From Pilaira anomala (Eukaryota; Mucoromycota; Mucoromycetes; Mucorales; Mucoraceae), in assembly GCA_025716855.1 (NCBI GenBank), contig JAIXMQ010000007.1, forward strand, positions 1-64,000: a stretch of 64,000 nucleotides of DNA, written 5' to 3'. Positions 12,701 through 24,669 of the stretch are shown here, in pieces (the first letter of the stretch is position 1; each line of letters opens with the position of its first letter). A program made the position numbers and the translations under genes. Below the pieces are notes generated by a model. That model ran no database searches, was not told where the DNA came from, and worked only from the letters and a program-made list of their open reading frames with translations.

Positions 12701-14846
12701 AAGATTTGTCTTCGGGCCATTGCCGTTGTTGATCCAAAGGTAGCCATACACGTGTAGGAGTAGGGAAATGATTCGGGACAGAATCCCATGGGAAACTAGG
12801 TGGATGCCAAACTTGTGGTTGATGGTGATGGTAATGATGCTGTTGTTCCTCTTTCTGATGATGATGATGATGATGATGATGCTCTTCTCGATATTGTTCA
12901 TATTGTTGATCGTCTTCTTCACTACTTTGAGGCTCTTCATTATATTCTTCATCTTCGTCATCTTCATATTCATCATCCTCTTGTATTAATTGACGAGGGT
13001 ACAAATGCTCTGGATTATAATCGTCCGTATTATAATGAGCGTACTCGGGTTTTGTCATAATCTGGGGTTCCGGTTGATGTACAGGTGCAACCCATATGTA
13101 TTGTTGCTGCTGAATATAAGACTGGTCCCACACGTTTTTAAACTCGGATAAATCGGGAATATCAGCTCCAAGGCTACCCGTATTAGGCGGGTCCTCGTAG
13201 GCGGGATTCCATTCAATCATAGAATAAGTCTTTGGCACTTTATGCTGATGAACATTGGGCTGTTCCTGTTCCTGTACATCATGTTGCTCTTGGCTATCAT
13301 GGTGCTGTTGATCATCATGGTGTTCTTGATCATCATGGTGTTCCTGAATATGTTCTTGTTCTCCATGATGTTCAATATGGTCATCACTCTTCTCTTCATA
13401 ATGTTCAGCATCACTATTCTTATGCTTATCATCTGATTGATAAGGTACTTCGTGGTGAGATTCTTCTTGTGGACAATAATGCTGCTGTTCTTGATGCTCC
13501 GAGTGTTTTTTAAACTGAGTTTTATGATATGGTACGTGCATTTCCTATAATCGATAACAGAAAAAAAAAAAGTATATTAGGAAACAAAGACAGTGTATTT
13601 GATCTTGAGAGGGAGTATATTTTACCTTTTCTTTTTGATAGCATGGAGCTTCCTTCACCCACTCTGGATGACTGATTGTAATATGAGAAACAGGGGGCAT
13701 TGGTTTAATCACTCTACGTTGATCCTCCAAATTGATTTCTTGATCCTCCCAAGCGTTTTTTGTTTCTTCTTCAAAAGGAGGGAAAACAATAGGACGTGTT
13801 TGAAATCCACTGTCAAAGTCATTTAACTGACCAGCGTCTCCACATAATAAATGGTAAGGTGACGTCTGTATTTATTTTTATATATAATCAATAATTGCTA
13901 TAATCATTCACACTATGCTTTACTTACTTTTCCAAAATGTTTATCCCAAGTATTCCACCATGCTTGTACCATTTCTCTTAATCCTTCCCAAGCACTGCCA
14001 CCTAAAGGTAACACTTTACCATCTGAAAATCTTTGATATTTCCACGGTTTGTTTTGTCCAATAAAATGAAGTATTGAAATGTTATGCCCATACTGATTAT
14101 GAGCTGGTGCATACCTACAATAATTTGTTGTCAAAAGAATTAAAATTTGAATATTCTTCCTATTATATAGAATACTTTCTACTATTTCACATTACCCATA
14201 TTGAGTTGTTGGTGTTGTATTAAATGTGAATGGTAACCTTTGGGAAGGTGTTGTAGACCAAGAACTGAAATAGGTATTTAAAAGCCCTTGATCTCCGCCT
14301 AAACAGTTGAAAAAAAAAATTGTTAATCCTGGCGTACAACAAAAATGTTGCTCTTTTTTTTTTTTTCTTACCATCAAAAGATCCTTGTTCAGAAGATAAC
14401 GCTAAAAGATCTTGAAAAGTAGATTCTGAGGGTTCAGTAACAAATACGCCAGAATTAAAACAATCTGGCCAACCAGCATCTGGTGCAGCTGAAAAAGAAG
14501 GCCTATCAAACAATTCGTCAATGTTTTTAAGCGGGAATGTATCAGCATCCAAGTATACAAGTTTTTTGTACTGTGTTAAGCGCCATAATTGAATTTTAGT
14601 AAAAGTAATATCCAGTTCTGGACGGCCCAAAAGTTCCAAGTTGTCGAAATCTTTAGATCGGATGGGATCAACTTGAATGACCTTATAAATTTTTGACAAA
14701 AGGTCTTGAATATAACTGGAAATATTGGGTGTAACAAGGCAAACTATTTCTTTTGAGGATCCCAAGTCTCGAAGCTGGTGACCCAAAATTAATGCACCAG
14801 CTGCATAGGAATCTGTTGCAACTAATGTTACGTAAGCCTCCATCAT
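6764..14846 (-). CDS. Glycogenin (GT8) with a giant disordered C-terminal tail
   Basis: Seven exons (14846-14372, 14298-14196, 14114-13928, 13865-13626, 13544-12701, 12618-12264, 12200-6764) join in one frame to 2,546 residues. Residues 1-255 are a GT8 glycogenin domain: DSYAAGALILGHQLRDLGS, the metal-binding DADTFPL, NSGVFV, FDGGDQGLLNTYFSSW, and ILHFIGQNKPW. Tyrosines in TTQYGYAPAHNQYG lie where glycogenin self-glucosylates. Exon 5 is His/Glu/Asp-rich and contains FPWD and PTRVW motifs like those in fungal glycogenin tails. Exon 7 (about 1,810 codons) is Ser/Thr/Pro/Ala/Lys-rich and disordered, with four ERRxSRE...KxSxPEI modules at about codons 1,300-1,550 and SKAPASQ repeats. Exon 7 has no early in-frame ATG and is entered in phase, which supports one gene. 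A fused or separate tail gene cannot be excluded without transcripts. Confidence 0.72.
7655..8230 (-). repeat. Intragenic repeats in the glycogenin tail
   Basis: Within exon 7, a module of the form ERRxSRE(x4)KKRNSxPE(I/M) recurs four times (near 8,205, 8,085, 7,960 and 7,670). Between the third and fourth copies lies a short-period array of Q/HSKAPAS units (about 7,680-7,800). Each module carries RRxS and KRxS sites suited to basophilic kinases such as PKA, which is an inference from the motif only. Confidence 0.75.
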
Positions 14847-15072
14847 TCAATAAGAAGAGAGAAAGTTAAAGAAAAAGAAAAAAAAGAGAAACCAAGAAAA
14901 AAAAAAAGGGAAACTAATAACAATGATTTCGGGCTGATAGTTGTACGACACTATAAAACAATCTTATTATAATATCGAACATCTTGTTTTTTTTACCCCA
15001 AATATAAAAATGTAACAGATTTTAAAAAAAGATATTGAGATTTTCTTTTTTTTATTATTATTATTATTATTT

Positions 15073-15991
15073 TTAAAGAAGTTTCAAATGTCCAGTTACT
15101 TGATCTATCAATTCAGCAGGACCTATATTTATTGTATTTAGCATGAGATAATCATAAAAAGGATGTCTTTTGACAATAGTTACCTGGCCCAACACCGAGA
15201 ACAGTACGAGATCCAGGAGCAATTTGTGTGCGACCTGCGTCTTGAATGGTCTGAGCGGGCAAGCCAAGACTAAGTGCAATTGCTTGTAATTCCAATCTAT
15301 GCTGCATATTAATAAAAATAAAAATAAAAAAATTCTATTACACTTACAATTTATCTTCGCTATCACACTTTAAAGCTACTTTAGCTTGTCCGGAATATTC
15401 CCATGCTTTTAATAACTTGAAACGTGAAAAAAAAAAGTTTTAATATCCAGAATACGCAAAATAAATTTAAAAATAACATACCAATGGATTAACCTTCTTT
15501 GCTGCTTTATAACAGGCCAAAGTAGCATGACCACACTATGACAAAACAATAAAAAAAAAATTAACTTCTTTTTGTTTATATTGTACTTCTCTATTCTATC
15601 GTACCTGAGCAGCGATCTTTCCTTTGGTCATTCCAAGATCAGAACGAACAACAAGTGTCTATTACGTTTTTTTATCAGTTATTCGCTTCTTCTTTTTGTT
15701 TTTTTTTTTTTTTTTTACCAATTTGAAATTGTTATATTTTTTGACATCGATCGATCCTTCAGGAAGTACGTCTAACTCGTCCTCGCTCTCGCTTTCTTCT
15801 TCTTCGTCCTTCACCTCTTTTGCTACTGCACTATTTACTAAAGTATTCTATTTATACGTGTAAGAAAGATTTGTTAAAAGTATTCTTTGTTTTTCTGAGC
15901 TTACCTTTTGAGCACAGTATTGTCCAATAAAGTACCCAGTTGCCAAAGAGACAAGTGCGGTAACAGCTACAGTGGTTGACATTCTATTCAT
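15073..15991 (-). CDS. PTH2: Peptidyl-tRNA hydrolase 2
   Basis: Seven exons (15991-15905, 15847-15719, 15658-15605, 15535-15482, 15415-15348, 15296-15184, 15122-15073), 184 residues, every junction in phase. An N-terminal hydrophobic helix ([20 protein letters not shown]) is followed by an acidic linker [13 protein letters not shown] and then the Pth2 fold: [34 protein letters not shown], and [23 protein letters not shown]. The invariant residues of KGKxAAQCxHA and QDAGRTQI are present, so it should be an active hydrolase releasing peptidyl-tRNA. The membrane helix suggests a mitochondrial outer-membrane location as for human PTRH2. It is divergent from nothing close; the glycogenin gene starts on the same strand 227 bp downstream of its stop. 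Confidence 0.93.
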
Positions 15992-16650
15992 TCTACTTTC
16001 AAAAAAAAAAAAAAAAAAGTCAACGTCTTTTTTTTGTGTGTGTCCTTTTCTTTTTTTATCTTAAAAGCCGGTCACCAAGCGGGGATCAGTCATATTGTTG
16101 TCCTGGAAAGAGTATGTAAAGAAAACACATTGTACTTTTTTGTCGTTGATAAAGTTAGTTGAGGATAATAATGTAGCTGCTCAAATAAATAAGCAATATT
16201 GGTTGATAACAAAACCAAATGGTCTTTTTTTTTTTTTTTTTTTTTGCATGAAACGCTACTTTATTCTTGGTCATTTGGATTTGGAAGATCATCCAGAACA
16301 AATGATAGTTGACTCATGGTTATCTTCTTTTATTATAAAAGACGCTATTAGATTACTGCTATTAATTTTGGTATGAATGGTACAAATACTTCTATGATTA
16401 GTTAGAAGTTAAATGATAATTTCACATTCAAATTTACAATAGCGATAGTCTCGTCAGATTTATTAACTAATGAAAATGACTTGGTCCTGTCATTTAATAC
16501 AAAGTAACCATTAGAAAGAATACACCGATAGAGCTGGTTTTTTTTTTTTTTTTTTACTTGACTCTATAAAATAAAATAGATTTAGGGTAAAAATGATTCT
16601 ACTTTATTAAATCTATGAAAAAAAGGTACAAGAAAAAAAAATACAAAAAT
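15992..16650. other. Intergenic, no gene supported
   Basis: Promoter side of pth2 and 3' side of the E2 gene. Long T runs near 16225-16245 and 16540-16554. A 93-codon plus-strand frame at 16095-16376 contains a poly-Phe run from the T tract and shows no family features, so it was not called. Confidence 0.45.
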
Positions 16651-18267
16651 CTAACGAAGTTCACTAGCTAACAAAGCAGGATTTTCAATCAAGTTCTTCC
16701 AATGATTTCCGAAACGAGCAATAGTAGCACCGTCAATAATTCTATGATCAGCAGACCAACTGACAGGCATAATTTGTTTAGCTACAATATTATCTTGAGC
16801 ATCATAGCGTGGTAATTTTTGCATTTTTCCAAGTGCGACAATAGCCAATTCAGAAGAAACAATGACTGGATTAGCATAAGTTCCTCCAATGGTACCAATA
16901 TTGGATAAAGTAATTGTGCCACCTTTAAGATCGGACATGGGGATTGCATTCTTCTTTCCAAGTTCAGATAAGCGATGAATCTCGGTAGCAATCTCAAAGA
17001 TTGTCTTGTTCTGAACATCCTTTATATTAGGAACAATAAGTCCTTGAGGTGTATCCATAGCAATACCAATATTATGAGAGGATCGGTAATTGATCTTGAT
17101 AGAGTTTACATCATTTTGGTCCCCAACTAACTTTGCGTTCATAATTGGGTAATGTGTCAATGCGATAGAAAGACATTTCACGAAGATAGGTAAGTACGTC
17201 ATTTTAGCAAATGGATAAAGACCTGGATGAGCTGCAATATGTTGGTTCAAGGCAAGACGATATTTGGTACTGGCATCGATTTCAATATCATCCTTGAAAC
17301 CAAGTTGAGGAATATTAAGTGATTGTGTCATAGATTTAAACATGGCCTTTTGAATCATATTAAGTGCGTCTGTACGACCTTCTGTCTTACCAGCAGATCC
17401 GATAACAGGTTCACTACTGCTGATAGATTCTGTTTTTTTTTTTTTTTTTTTTTTGTCTGTGAGTGATTTTTTTTTTAACATAAAATTCTTTAAGGAACTT
17501 ACCTTTCTCTTTAGTAGCTCCAAATGACAATATATCTTCCTTGATAACTCTACCATCTTTACCGGTTCCTACTACACTGTTGATATCAATACCTTTTTGT
17601 TTAGCTAAACCTCGAACAGCTGGTGTAGCTAAAACAGTTCCATCTGAAGAAGATCTTACTGTGTTTTGTTGTTGAGCAGGAGATAAAGAAGGAGTAACAT
17701 CTGAATTTTGTGGCTCCTTCTTTGTAGGTTCTACTGCTGCTGCTGATGCTGATGCTGATGCTGCTACTGCTTCATTTTCATCATCATCTTCAGTTTCTAT
17801 ATCTACTAAAGGTGAACCCACTTTTGCAATATCATTTAAAGCATGATGTAACTTCAAGACCTTTCCAGCAAATCTTGAAGAGATTTCTACCGAGGCTTTA
17901 TCAGATTGAACTTCGCAAATCTTGTCAAATTCAGCAACTGTAGATCCAGGTTCAACAAACCTATTTTAGTTTAAATTAAAATGATACTCTCGAAAAAAAA
18001 AAACTCTCTTTTTTTATTACCATTGAATCACTTCACATTCAGTAATACCTTCACCAATATCTGCTAATAAAAACGGCTTGATGGCTTGAAAACTAAATGA
18101 AGAATGAAAGTGACGGATACGAGGCTAATAAAGAAGAAGATGAATTTTTCTGGGCTTTTTCTTTTTTTTTTTTTTTTTTTAGTTACCGTGAGAAATAATT
18201 TGTTACTGCTTGGACGTGTCACGGAGGATGAAATTGCTTTAAAGAGAGAAGCAGATCTTGAATACAT
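16651..18267 (-). CDS. DBT: Branched-chain 2-oxo acid dehydrogenase E2 (dihydrolipoyl transacylase)
   Basis: Four exons (18267-18187, 18124-18021, 17960-17503, 17429-16651), 473 residues. Order: mitochondrial presequence ([14 protein letters not shown]), lipoyl domain ([18 protein letters not shown] ... [13 protein letters not shown], lipoyl-Lys in SDKAS), acidic/Ala linker, E1/E3-binding domain ([27 protein letters not shown]), then the catalytic acyltransferase domain ending [18 protein letters not shown]. The His and Asp of DHRxxDG are intact. Features such as [12 protein letters not shown] and the ENPALL end favour the branched-chain complex over pyruvate or 2-oxoglutarate E2. It transfers branched acyl groups to CoA in Val/Leu/Ile breakdown in the matrix. 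Intron 3 contains a poly-A tract of about 20 nt close to its 3' splice site. Confidence 0.93.
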
Positions 18268-19244
18268 TTTTCTTTTTCTTTCTATTAGTGATTTACAAAG
18301 TCCCTGAAATCTATTTGTTTTTTATAAAGAGGAGAGGAAAAAAAAAAGAGTGGGAAAAAAAAACGTTAAAGGTTTAAATCAAATATAAAAGATACAAGTA
18401 CCCGTGGGAAACTTATTAAAACATGACTGTTTGTTCCCTTAGAGTCACCTGCCTTATTCGTAGTCTATACATCATTTATACCAAAGAGACTTTTGTACTT
18501 ATCAAAACTTATGCGCTGCTGAAATTAATAGCTAAAATTTAATATTGGGAAAATCAAACTAATGCTCTTTACTGATAAAAGGCATTTATTTGTATTGATT
18601 GTTCTCTGCTTACAGCTAAACACTTTTTAACCCCTCTATTAGAATAATATGGATTTATCTTCGACCTGAGTCTTTCTTCGTAGATTTATTACAAAGATTT
18701 AGATTTTACACGCCATTCAAACAGGTTTTTTTAGTTTCATTATAAACTATATAACTATTCTAAAATGAATCTTTTCCGCCGTTTCTTCTATTCAGACAAG
18801 AGCTTGTTTCAAGAAACAAATAACTTTGAAACCTGCATAAAGTATGTTGTCGGTCGCAGTGGTGTTGGTGGTAAGCCACACTTGATCATGTTCCTAGGAG
18901 ACGGGAGCTCTTCTATTAAAGGTGGTTTAAAGTATGAGGGGAAACGGAAACATGATGTTTAGGGTCGATTATGGGAAACCCGTCCTTTGGCGTTGATTTG
19001 ACTGTAAAAACCCTTTTTGTTTTTGTAGCTGCATAGCACACGCATATTTCATTACGTACTGATAAACGCATTTGTTCTTGAGCATTCTGAACAATTCATC
19101 AGTTTTACTTGTCCTGGAACTTTTCCGCATTGATTTTAGTGTTCATTTAATACCAACTCATCAGCGCCTTAAAAAGCATTATACTGGCTGATAATCTATT
19201 GAGCCTTTCACTCCTTATACTCGTTTTTAACAAGATAGCAGACC

Positions 19245-19277
<33 letters not shown>

Positions 19278-19705
19278 TTTCAGAACAAAGAGGTTAATTC
19301 TTATCAATTAAAAAAAAAAGAAATCCTGATATTTGGTTGGCTGACTAGTAAACCGGGACAGAGTCATTGTAATACTTGGGCGTTGATTTGACTGTAATCT
19401 TATCTGGAATCAAATAAAGAAATATTTTAAGGGAGTTATATATAGCGTCATGAAATAACGATATGTATATTTTAAATACGGATAGTTTACCGAGGGTACA
19501 ATAGCTCTTATCACTTGTACAACAAAGGCACACCTGATATTCTTTTATCTTTGACCAATGGATGAATTGATATTAAAAATGTCAGATTTGGTTGGCTGTA
19601 TAACATTGAACATTATAAAAAAAAAAAAAATTTTATTATTATTTATTATGTACATACAGAGAGAGATTATTTGTTGTGTTGATGTTTATGTGCAAAAAAA
19701 GTACT
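18268..19705. other. Intergenic, 1.4 kb, with small repeats
   Basis: No intact gene. A poly-A block of about 30 nt lies at 19243-19273. The 19-mer GGCGTTGATTTGACTGTAA occurs at about 18989 and again at about 19379. TTTGGTTGGCTG occurs at about 19332 and 19587. A possible mobile-element fragment (18765-18962) is listed separately. Confidence 0.5.
18765..18962 (+). pseudogene. Possible TnpB/Fanzor-like transposon protein fragment
   Basis: A 65-codon open stretch whose C-terminal half (VVGRSGVGGKPHLIMFLGD, then SSSIKGGLKYEGKRKHDV) is rich in Gly/Lys. It reminds me of the segment before the zinc ribbon in TnpB/Fanzor-like proteins common in Mucoromycota genomes. There is no zinc ribbon after it and no RuvC motif before it. 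If real, it is a truncated relic. The similarity is from memory and weak. Confidence 0.25.
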
Positions 19706-20783
19706 TTAAGCTACTTTAGGTAAAATGATATGAGATAAGAAAGCATCACGTACACCATCTTCTTTCAGGAACTCATTCAATGTTTTCCCGCTTTGTCCCG
19801 TAAGCAATTCCAAATCTCTTGTAATTTCTAAACGTCTACCATTGACCTTTTGTAATCCCCACATCTCCAACAAAAAGACAGCATGATCCTCATTACCAAC
19901 AGCCTCACCAATAATCTTTTGTAAACTAGCTTCATCAATCCAATTCACAGTGTTTTCACGATCCAGACCCGAAAGTACACGTTGACTTACTTCTTCAAAC
20001 GTAAGTAATTGAGGACTTGAGAGTTTATAAGCGTTTTTACTATGACGCAAAGTAGGAGAATGAGCAACACAAGCAGTAGCACGTGCGATATCGATCATGT
20101 TGCAAGATTCAACCGTGATTTCCATTTGTTGATTACTTAAGGGGAATGCGTTATGTTGAGCAATATATTTACCAAATACAAGTAAATGTTGGTGCAGGAC
20201 ACCGGGATACCTTAATAAGGTAATTTGATTATGATTAAATTGTGTATGCAAGTAACTCTCGATCAACATAAATTGGGAGCGATAAGAGTCATGCTCATTA
20301 ATAGCTTCTTGAGGTTTCATAACATCCATTGTAGGTGTGAAAGGTGTAAGGAAGATAATGTGTTCTACCTTGGCCTCTTTAGCAGCATCAATGAAACTTT
20401 TAAAGAAGAACAAAGAGTCATTTAGTATTTATATTTTATATACATGTAATACATATTACTTACGCTTTGCCGTAGCGATAGGCGTTAGCCTTTTGTAATC
20501 GCTCACTTAAGGGATCAATTAACAAACACAATTTGGTGACACCAGTCAAGGCATTGACGGCAGCAGCATGGTCATGAAAGATATCAAAAGCGACCACATG
20601 AGCACCTAAGCCTTTTAAAGATTTAGCTCTAGGTGTTGTATCATCGGGTAAACCAGCATAAATGACTTGAGGAGATAAATGTTTGTATTGTTGAGGAAGT
20701 TGTAACAATTGTTGAACAAGAATTACACCTTTATCTCCATCTGTTCCAGAGACAAAGATAGAACCCTTTCCGTTAGAAGACAT
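19706..20783 (-). CDS. NmrA-like NAD(P)-binding protein
   Basis: Two exons (20783-20464, 20396-19706), 336 residues. The start at 20783 (MSSNGKGSIFVSGTDGDKG) places the dinucleotide-binding loop SGTDGDKG near the N-terminus. An upstream in-frame extension is low-complexity and lies across a (CA)n/(GA)n microsatellite, so it was not used. The Rossmann pattern continues with VVAFDIFHD, LCLLIDPLSE, and HIIFLTPFTP. This atypical short-chain dehydrogenase family (NmrA/HSCARG/TMR) usually lacks the catalytic Tyr-x-x-x-Lys and acts as a redox sensor or reductase; substrate unknown. The mid-region LRYPGVLHQHLLVFG and the ARATACV helix fit the family. Confidence 0.8.
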
Positions 20784-20805
20784 TTGAATGTAAGTATTTG
20801 TATGT

Positions 20806-20845
20806 GTAAGAGAGAGAGAGAGAGTGTGTGTGTGTGTGTGTGTGA
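20806..20845. repeat. Compound (GA)n(GT)n microsatellite
   Basis: Adjacent GAGAGA and GTGTGT tracts in the short divergent promoter between the NmrA-like gene and sgt2 (about 240 bp apart). Confidence 0.9.
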
Positions 20846-21024
20846 TAGAGAATAAAAGAAAAAGAAAAAAAAAAACTTTTTTTTTCAGGTTCATTTAAAT
20901 AAGGGAAAAAATTTTGTTCAACAAACTTATCGATTGGTTTTCATTGGCTTATGATTTTATACGAGGAGGACGTGTTTTTTTTATATATTATTATTTTTTT
21001 TTCTTTGTTTTCTTATTACATACT

Positions 21025-22562
21025 ATGGCTACTGAAAATAAAAAAGCACTCGTTTATTCAATTCTTGAATTCTTGCAAAAGTCTTGTGAAGATGGAACCA
21101 TCAGTAAAGATGATACTGAGGGTATTGAAGGTAAAAGAAAAAAAAAAAGAGACTTTATATATATATTAATATTTTTTTATTACTATTATAAAAGTTGCCA
21201 TGCAATGTATTGGTGAAGCTTTTGGTGTAGATGCTGAAGATGAAGCACAAAAGAAGCTTTATTCTACTAAACCTGCCAATTTGCTTTCTATTTTCGATGT
21301 TTATCTCAAGACCAAGTCTTCTTCTGCTTCCAAGGTAAATAATACATATACTTTTGTCATCATGATCTTTTTTTCAACTTATACGCGTTTTTTTTATTAT
21401 TATTATTCTTAGTCACCTGCTGTTGAAAGTAAGTTTTTATTAAAAGATGATATATTATTTCATGATACTCACATGTTTCTTTCTTCTAGCTGTAAAAAGA
21501 AAAAAAAAAACTTAAACTTAAACTTTATATACATAGATTTAACCTTTTATTTTATTAGAGCGCTACCAGTGAAGAGAATAAGGCAGCAGCTGAAGCCAAG
21601 AAAGCTCAAGGTAATCGTAAGGTAGCCGAACGTAACTACCCTGAAGCTATCAAGCTTTATACAGAAGCTATTGCACTTGATGACAAGAACGCAGTCTATT
21701 ATGCTAATCGGTAAATATAAGAGAGAAACATGATATCAATGACGTTTTTATTCTAATTTGTTTGTTAAATCTATTTAGTGCAGCTGCTTATAGTCAGCAG
21801 GGAGACCATGAGAAAGCTGTCAAGGATGCTAAAAAGGCAGTTGAAGTTGATCCCAAGTATAGTAAAGCTTATAGCCGTATGGGGTAAAGTAATATATATC
21901 AGGAGGAATAAAGGATGATGGTGATGATAATTAAACTTTTTTCTTTTATATATATATATAGTCATGCTTATTTCTGTTTAAACAAGTTCCAAGATGCAGT
22001 TGAAGCTTATGAAAAGGGTTTAGAACTTGATCCTGAGAACGCTACACTCAAGTCTTCTTTAGCTACTGCTAAAGCAAAGGCAAATGCTAACAGTGTAGAA
22101 CGTTCAGCAGAGTCTTCAACTGGTGCTGGTGCTGGTGGTATGCCTGATTTCAGTGCACTTGGTGGAGGAGCAGGTGGAGTGCCTGATTTTGGCGCTTTGT
22201 TGAATAATCCTGCTTTGATGGGTATGGCTCAACAAATGATGCAATCGGGTGCACTTGATAACTTGATGAATAACCCTGGTATTGCCAGAATGTGAGTGTG
22301 TTTTTCGAAGGAGATGTAATCATTGGAAAAGTACTTATATGAATATATATATTAGGGCTCAACAAATGATGAGCGGTGGTGGTGGTGCTGGAGCACCTAA
22401 CCTTCAAGAAATGATGAATAACCCTGAAATGATGAAGATGTAAGTAGTAAATTGAATTTTTTGTTATTATTTTACTTATTATATATATATATATATATAT
22501 ATAGGGCTCGTGATGCCATGTCAGGAAATAATCCTCCTCCTCCCGATAATGATAAGCAATAA
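21025..22562 (+). CDS. SGT2: Small glutamine-rich TPR co-chaperone Sgt2/SGTA
   Basis: Exons 21025-21130, 21195-21334, 21559-21710, 21779-21883, 21962-22291, 22356-22439 and 22505-22562 give 324 residues. An optional cassette (21413-21428 plus a 2-nt micro-exon at 21490) would add six residues (SPAVET). N-terminal homodimerisation domain (LVYSILEFLQKSCEDGTIS ... VAMQCIGEAFGV), then three TPR motifs (about residues 90-200: AQGNRKVAERNYPEAIKLY, AAYSQQGDHEKAVKDAKKAV, FQDAVEAYEKGLELDPENA), then a Gly/Ala linker and Met/Gln/Asn-rich NNPxMMxMAQQMM repeats that bind hydrophobic tail-anchored proteins. It works in the cytosolic GET/TRC pathway upstream of Get4-Get5. The last two introns are each placed within an ATG codon followed by GCT. 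Confidence 0.9.
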
Positions 22563-22620
22563 ATATATATATATAAAATAAAAACATTGTAGTTATAAAA
22601 ATAAAAAGGGAATATATTGT

Positions 22621-24632
22621 TTATTCAGAATCATCGTCTTCCGTGTTTAACCATTCAATAAACTTTGCACTCTTTTTTTCTAAAGGACTTTCCTTTTGTA
22701 GTAAATCATACCATTGTACAAATGCTTCTTCTTCAATCAATTCGGAATCGTACCAATAAGATAATGCAGCCGAAGTCTTGTTGATCATGATTGGTTTACG
22801 TAAAGTGACAAATGAATCCCAAGCCTTTAATAATAATATTTGATCTGCGTTTGTTTTCACAAGCTAATATATATAATATATTACATAAAAATGAATATAT
22901 GTTGTTTCATAATAAAAATATAACTTACAGTTTTAAATAGATGTTCTCTTGATTTAAGAATAGTGACTAGATTAAGTGTTGCATCTTCTAAAAGACTTGC
23001 AAGTAAAATATAAAGTAATTGTTTCTTTGATAAATCATTACGCATTTCAATCTTTGTTACTTCTTTTATATCGTCTTGTAATTTTCCTTTTACAATCGTA
23101 TCACTCACGTGAGTTGAAAAGAATTTTTTCAAGTCTGAAATGATGGATTCTGTTTGAGCTATTAATTTAGCAGATAAGGTCGTTTTTTGTTGTTGTTGCT
23201 GTTGTTGTACATGACTATAACAAAGACTCAGTATATATATAAAACAAAAGGGATAAATAAATATACCTTTCCATTTCATCTTGTTCTTCTTTTGAAAGTT
23301 TCATGATTTTCATCCAAGATTTTTCCGTAGTAACAGGAGCTACCATGACAGGTTTCTTTTCTTTTGGAATGGTTGTCTTTTTAGTAACCGTGGCAACAGG
23401 TCGGGTCGTTTGTTGTTGATGATCGATAAAGGCAGGTCTACGCAATTCATCTACCGTCACTGGTTCCTTTTCTGTTACAACTGCTGCTACAACAGGTACA
23501 GGAGGTGGAGTTGTAGGTGGATTCAATGGGGATCTTAGTAAATCCTTTTCTGGTCTAGTAGGTTGGATTTCATCTTCAGAGGAAGAAGAAAAGGAAGAAG
23601 AAGGAGATCTTCTTCTATTATCATGATTATTGGATCTCCAAGAAGAAGTTTCACTATTATATTTTAAAGTTAGACTTTTTCTTTTTCTTTTTCTCCTTAT
23701 TAATATACTTGCGTTGATCTATTGATATTGTTTGGTTCATAAAGTTGTCTTTTATTAGTAGTAGGCTCTACTATAACTTCTTCCTTTTTAGGTCTTTCCT
23801 TTAATTCATTTTCACCATGTGCTAAAATATATATAAAAAATTAATTTTAAGCAGTTGATTGGTTCTGATAAAATACTTACCAAAGTGACATTTAGGACCA
23901 TACTGACAAAATTTTTCCTTCATGAATTTTTCACATAATTTAGTTTTGAAAAGTTGATTGCTATTATTATCTACAAGGTTTGTTGTTGGGATAGGAAGAA
24001 CTGGATCTGTTGGTTGATCTCTACCACGCAATTCATTAATACCATGAGCGAAATTACATTTTGCACCGTAAGGGCAAGCACCTTCAGTCTCAAATCTTTC
24101 ACATAATCTTGTCTTATAAAGTGGAGAAGAAATAGGTTGAGGTGGAGAAGGAGGTAATGGTTGACGTAACTTTTGAACAGGTAGTTGACGATGATGATGG
24201 TTTTCATCTGTTTGTTGTTGTTGTTGTTGTTGTTGTTGAGAAGAACCTAACTTGTTCTCGATATAAGACTGAGCTATTTTAAATATTTGCTGCATCGGTT
24301 TAATTATCATCTTTTCAGAAGCAATAGGTTGAGTGCACCATTGCATATGAACTCCTGCGTTCAAAAGTAAACGAGCGTGTGTGTCTAATAACTGTGCTAC
24401 CTGATACTTTTCCTTCTTGGGTCTATTATAAAAAAGTTAGAGAAATAAATAAAAAAATAAAAAAAAAATTATTCTTTTTAACAAACCTACCTTGTATCTG
24501 AAAGGTATTGCAATTCAATAACACATTTTTCTTCAATACGTAAATCGGATGGGCGTAAACCAGTTGCTTCAAATGTCTCACGCAATGCACATCTAAAAGT
24601 TTTTACGATTCAATATTTTGTTGCCACGGTAA

Positions 24633-24669
<37 letters not shown>

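Noticed and set aside
16095..16376. 93-codon plus-strand ORF
   Set aside because: Contains a homopolymer-encoded Phe run, no family features and no splice support.
20784..20894. Upstream N-terminal extension of the NmrA-like protein
   Set aside because: Low-complexity sequence across a microsatellite; the later Met places the dinucleotide-binding loop where the family has it.
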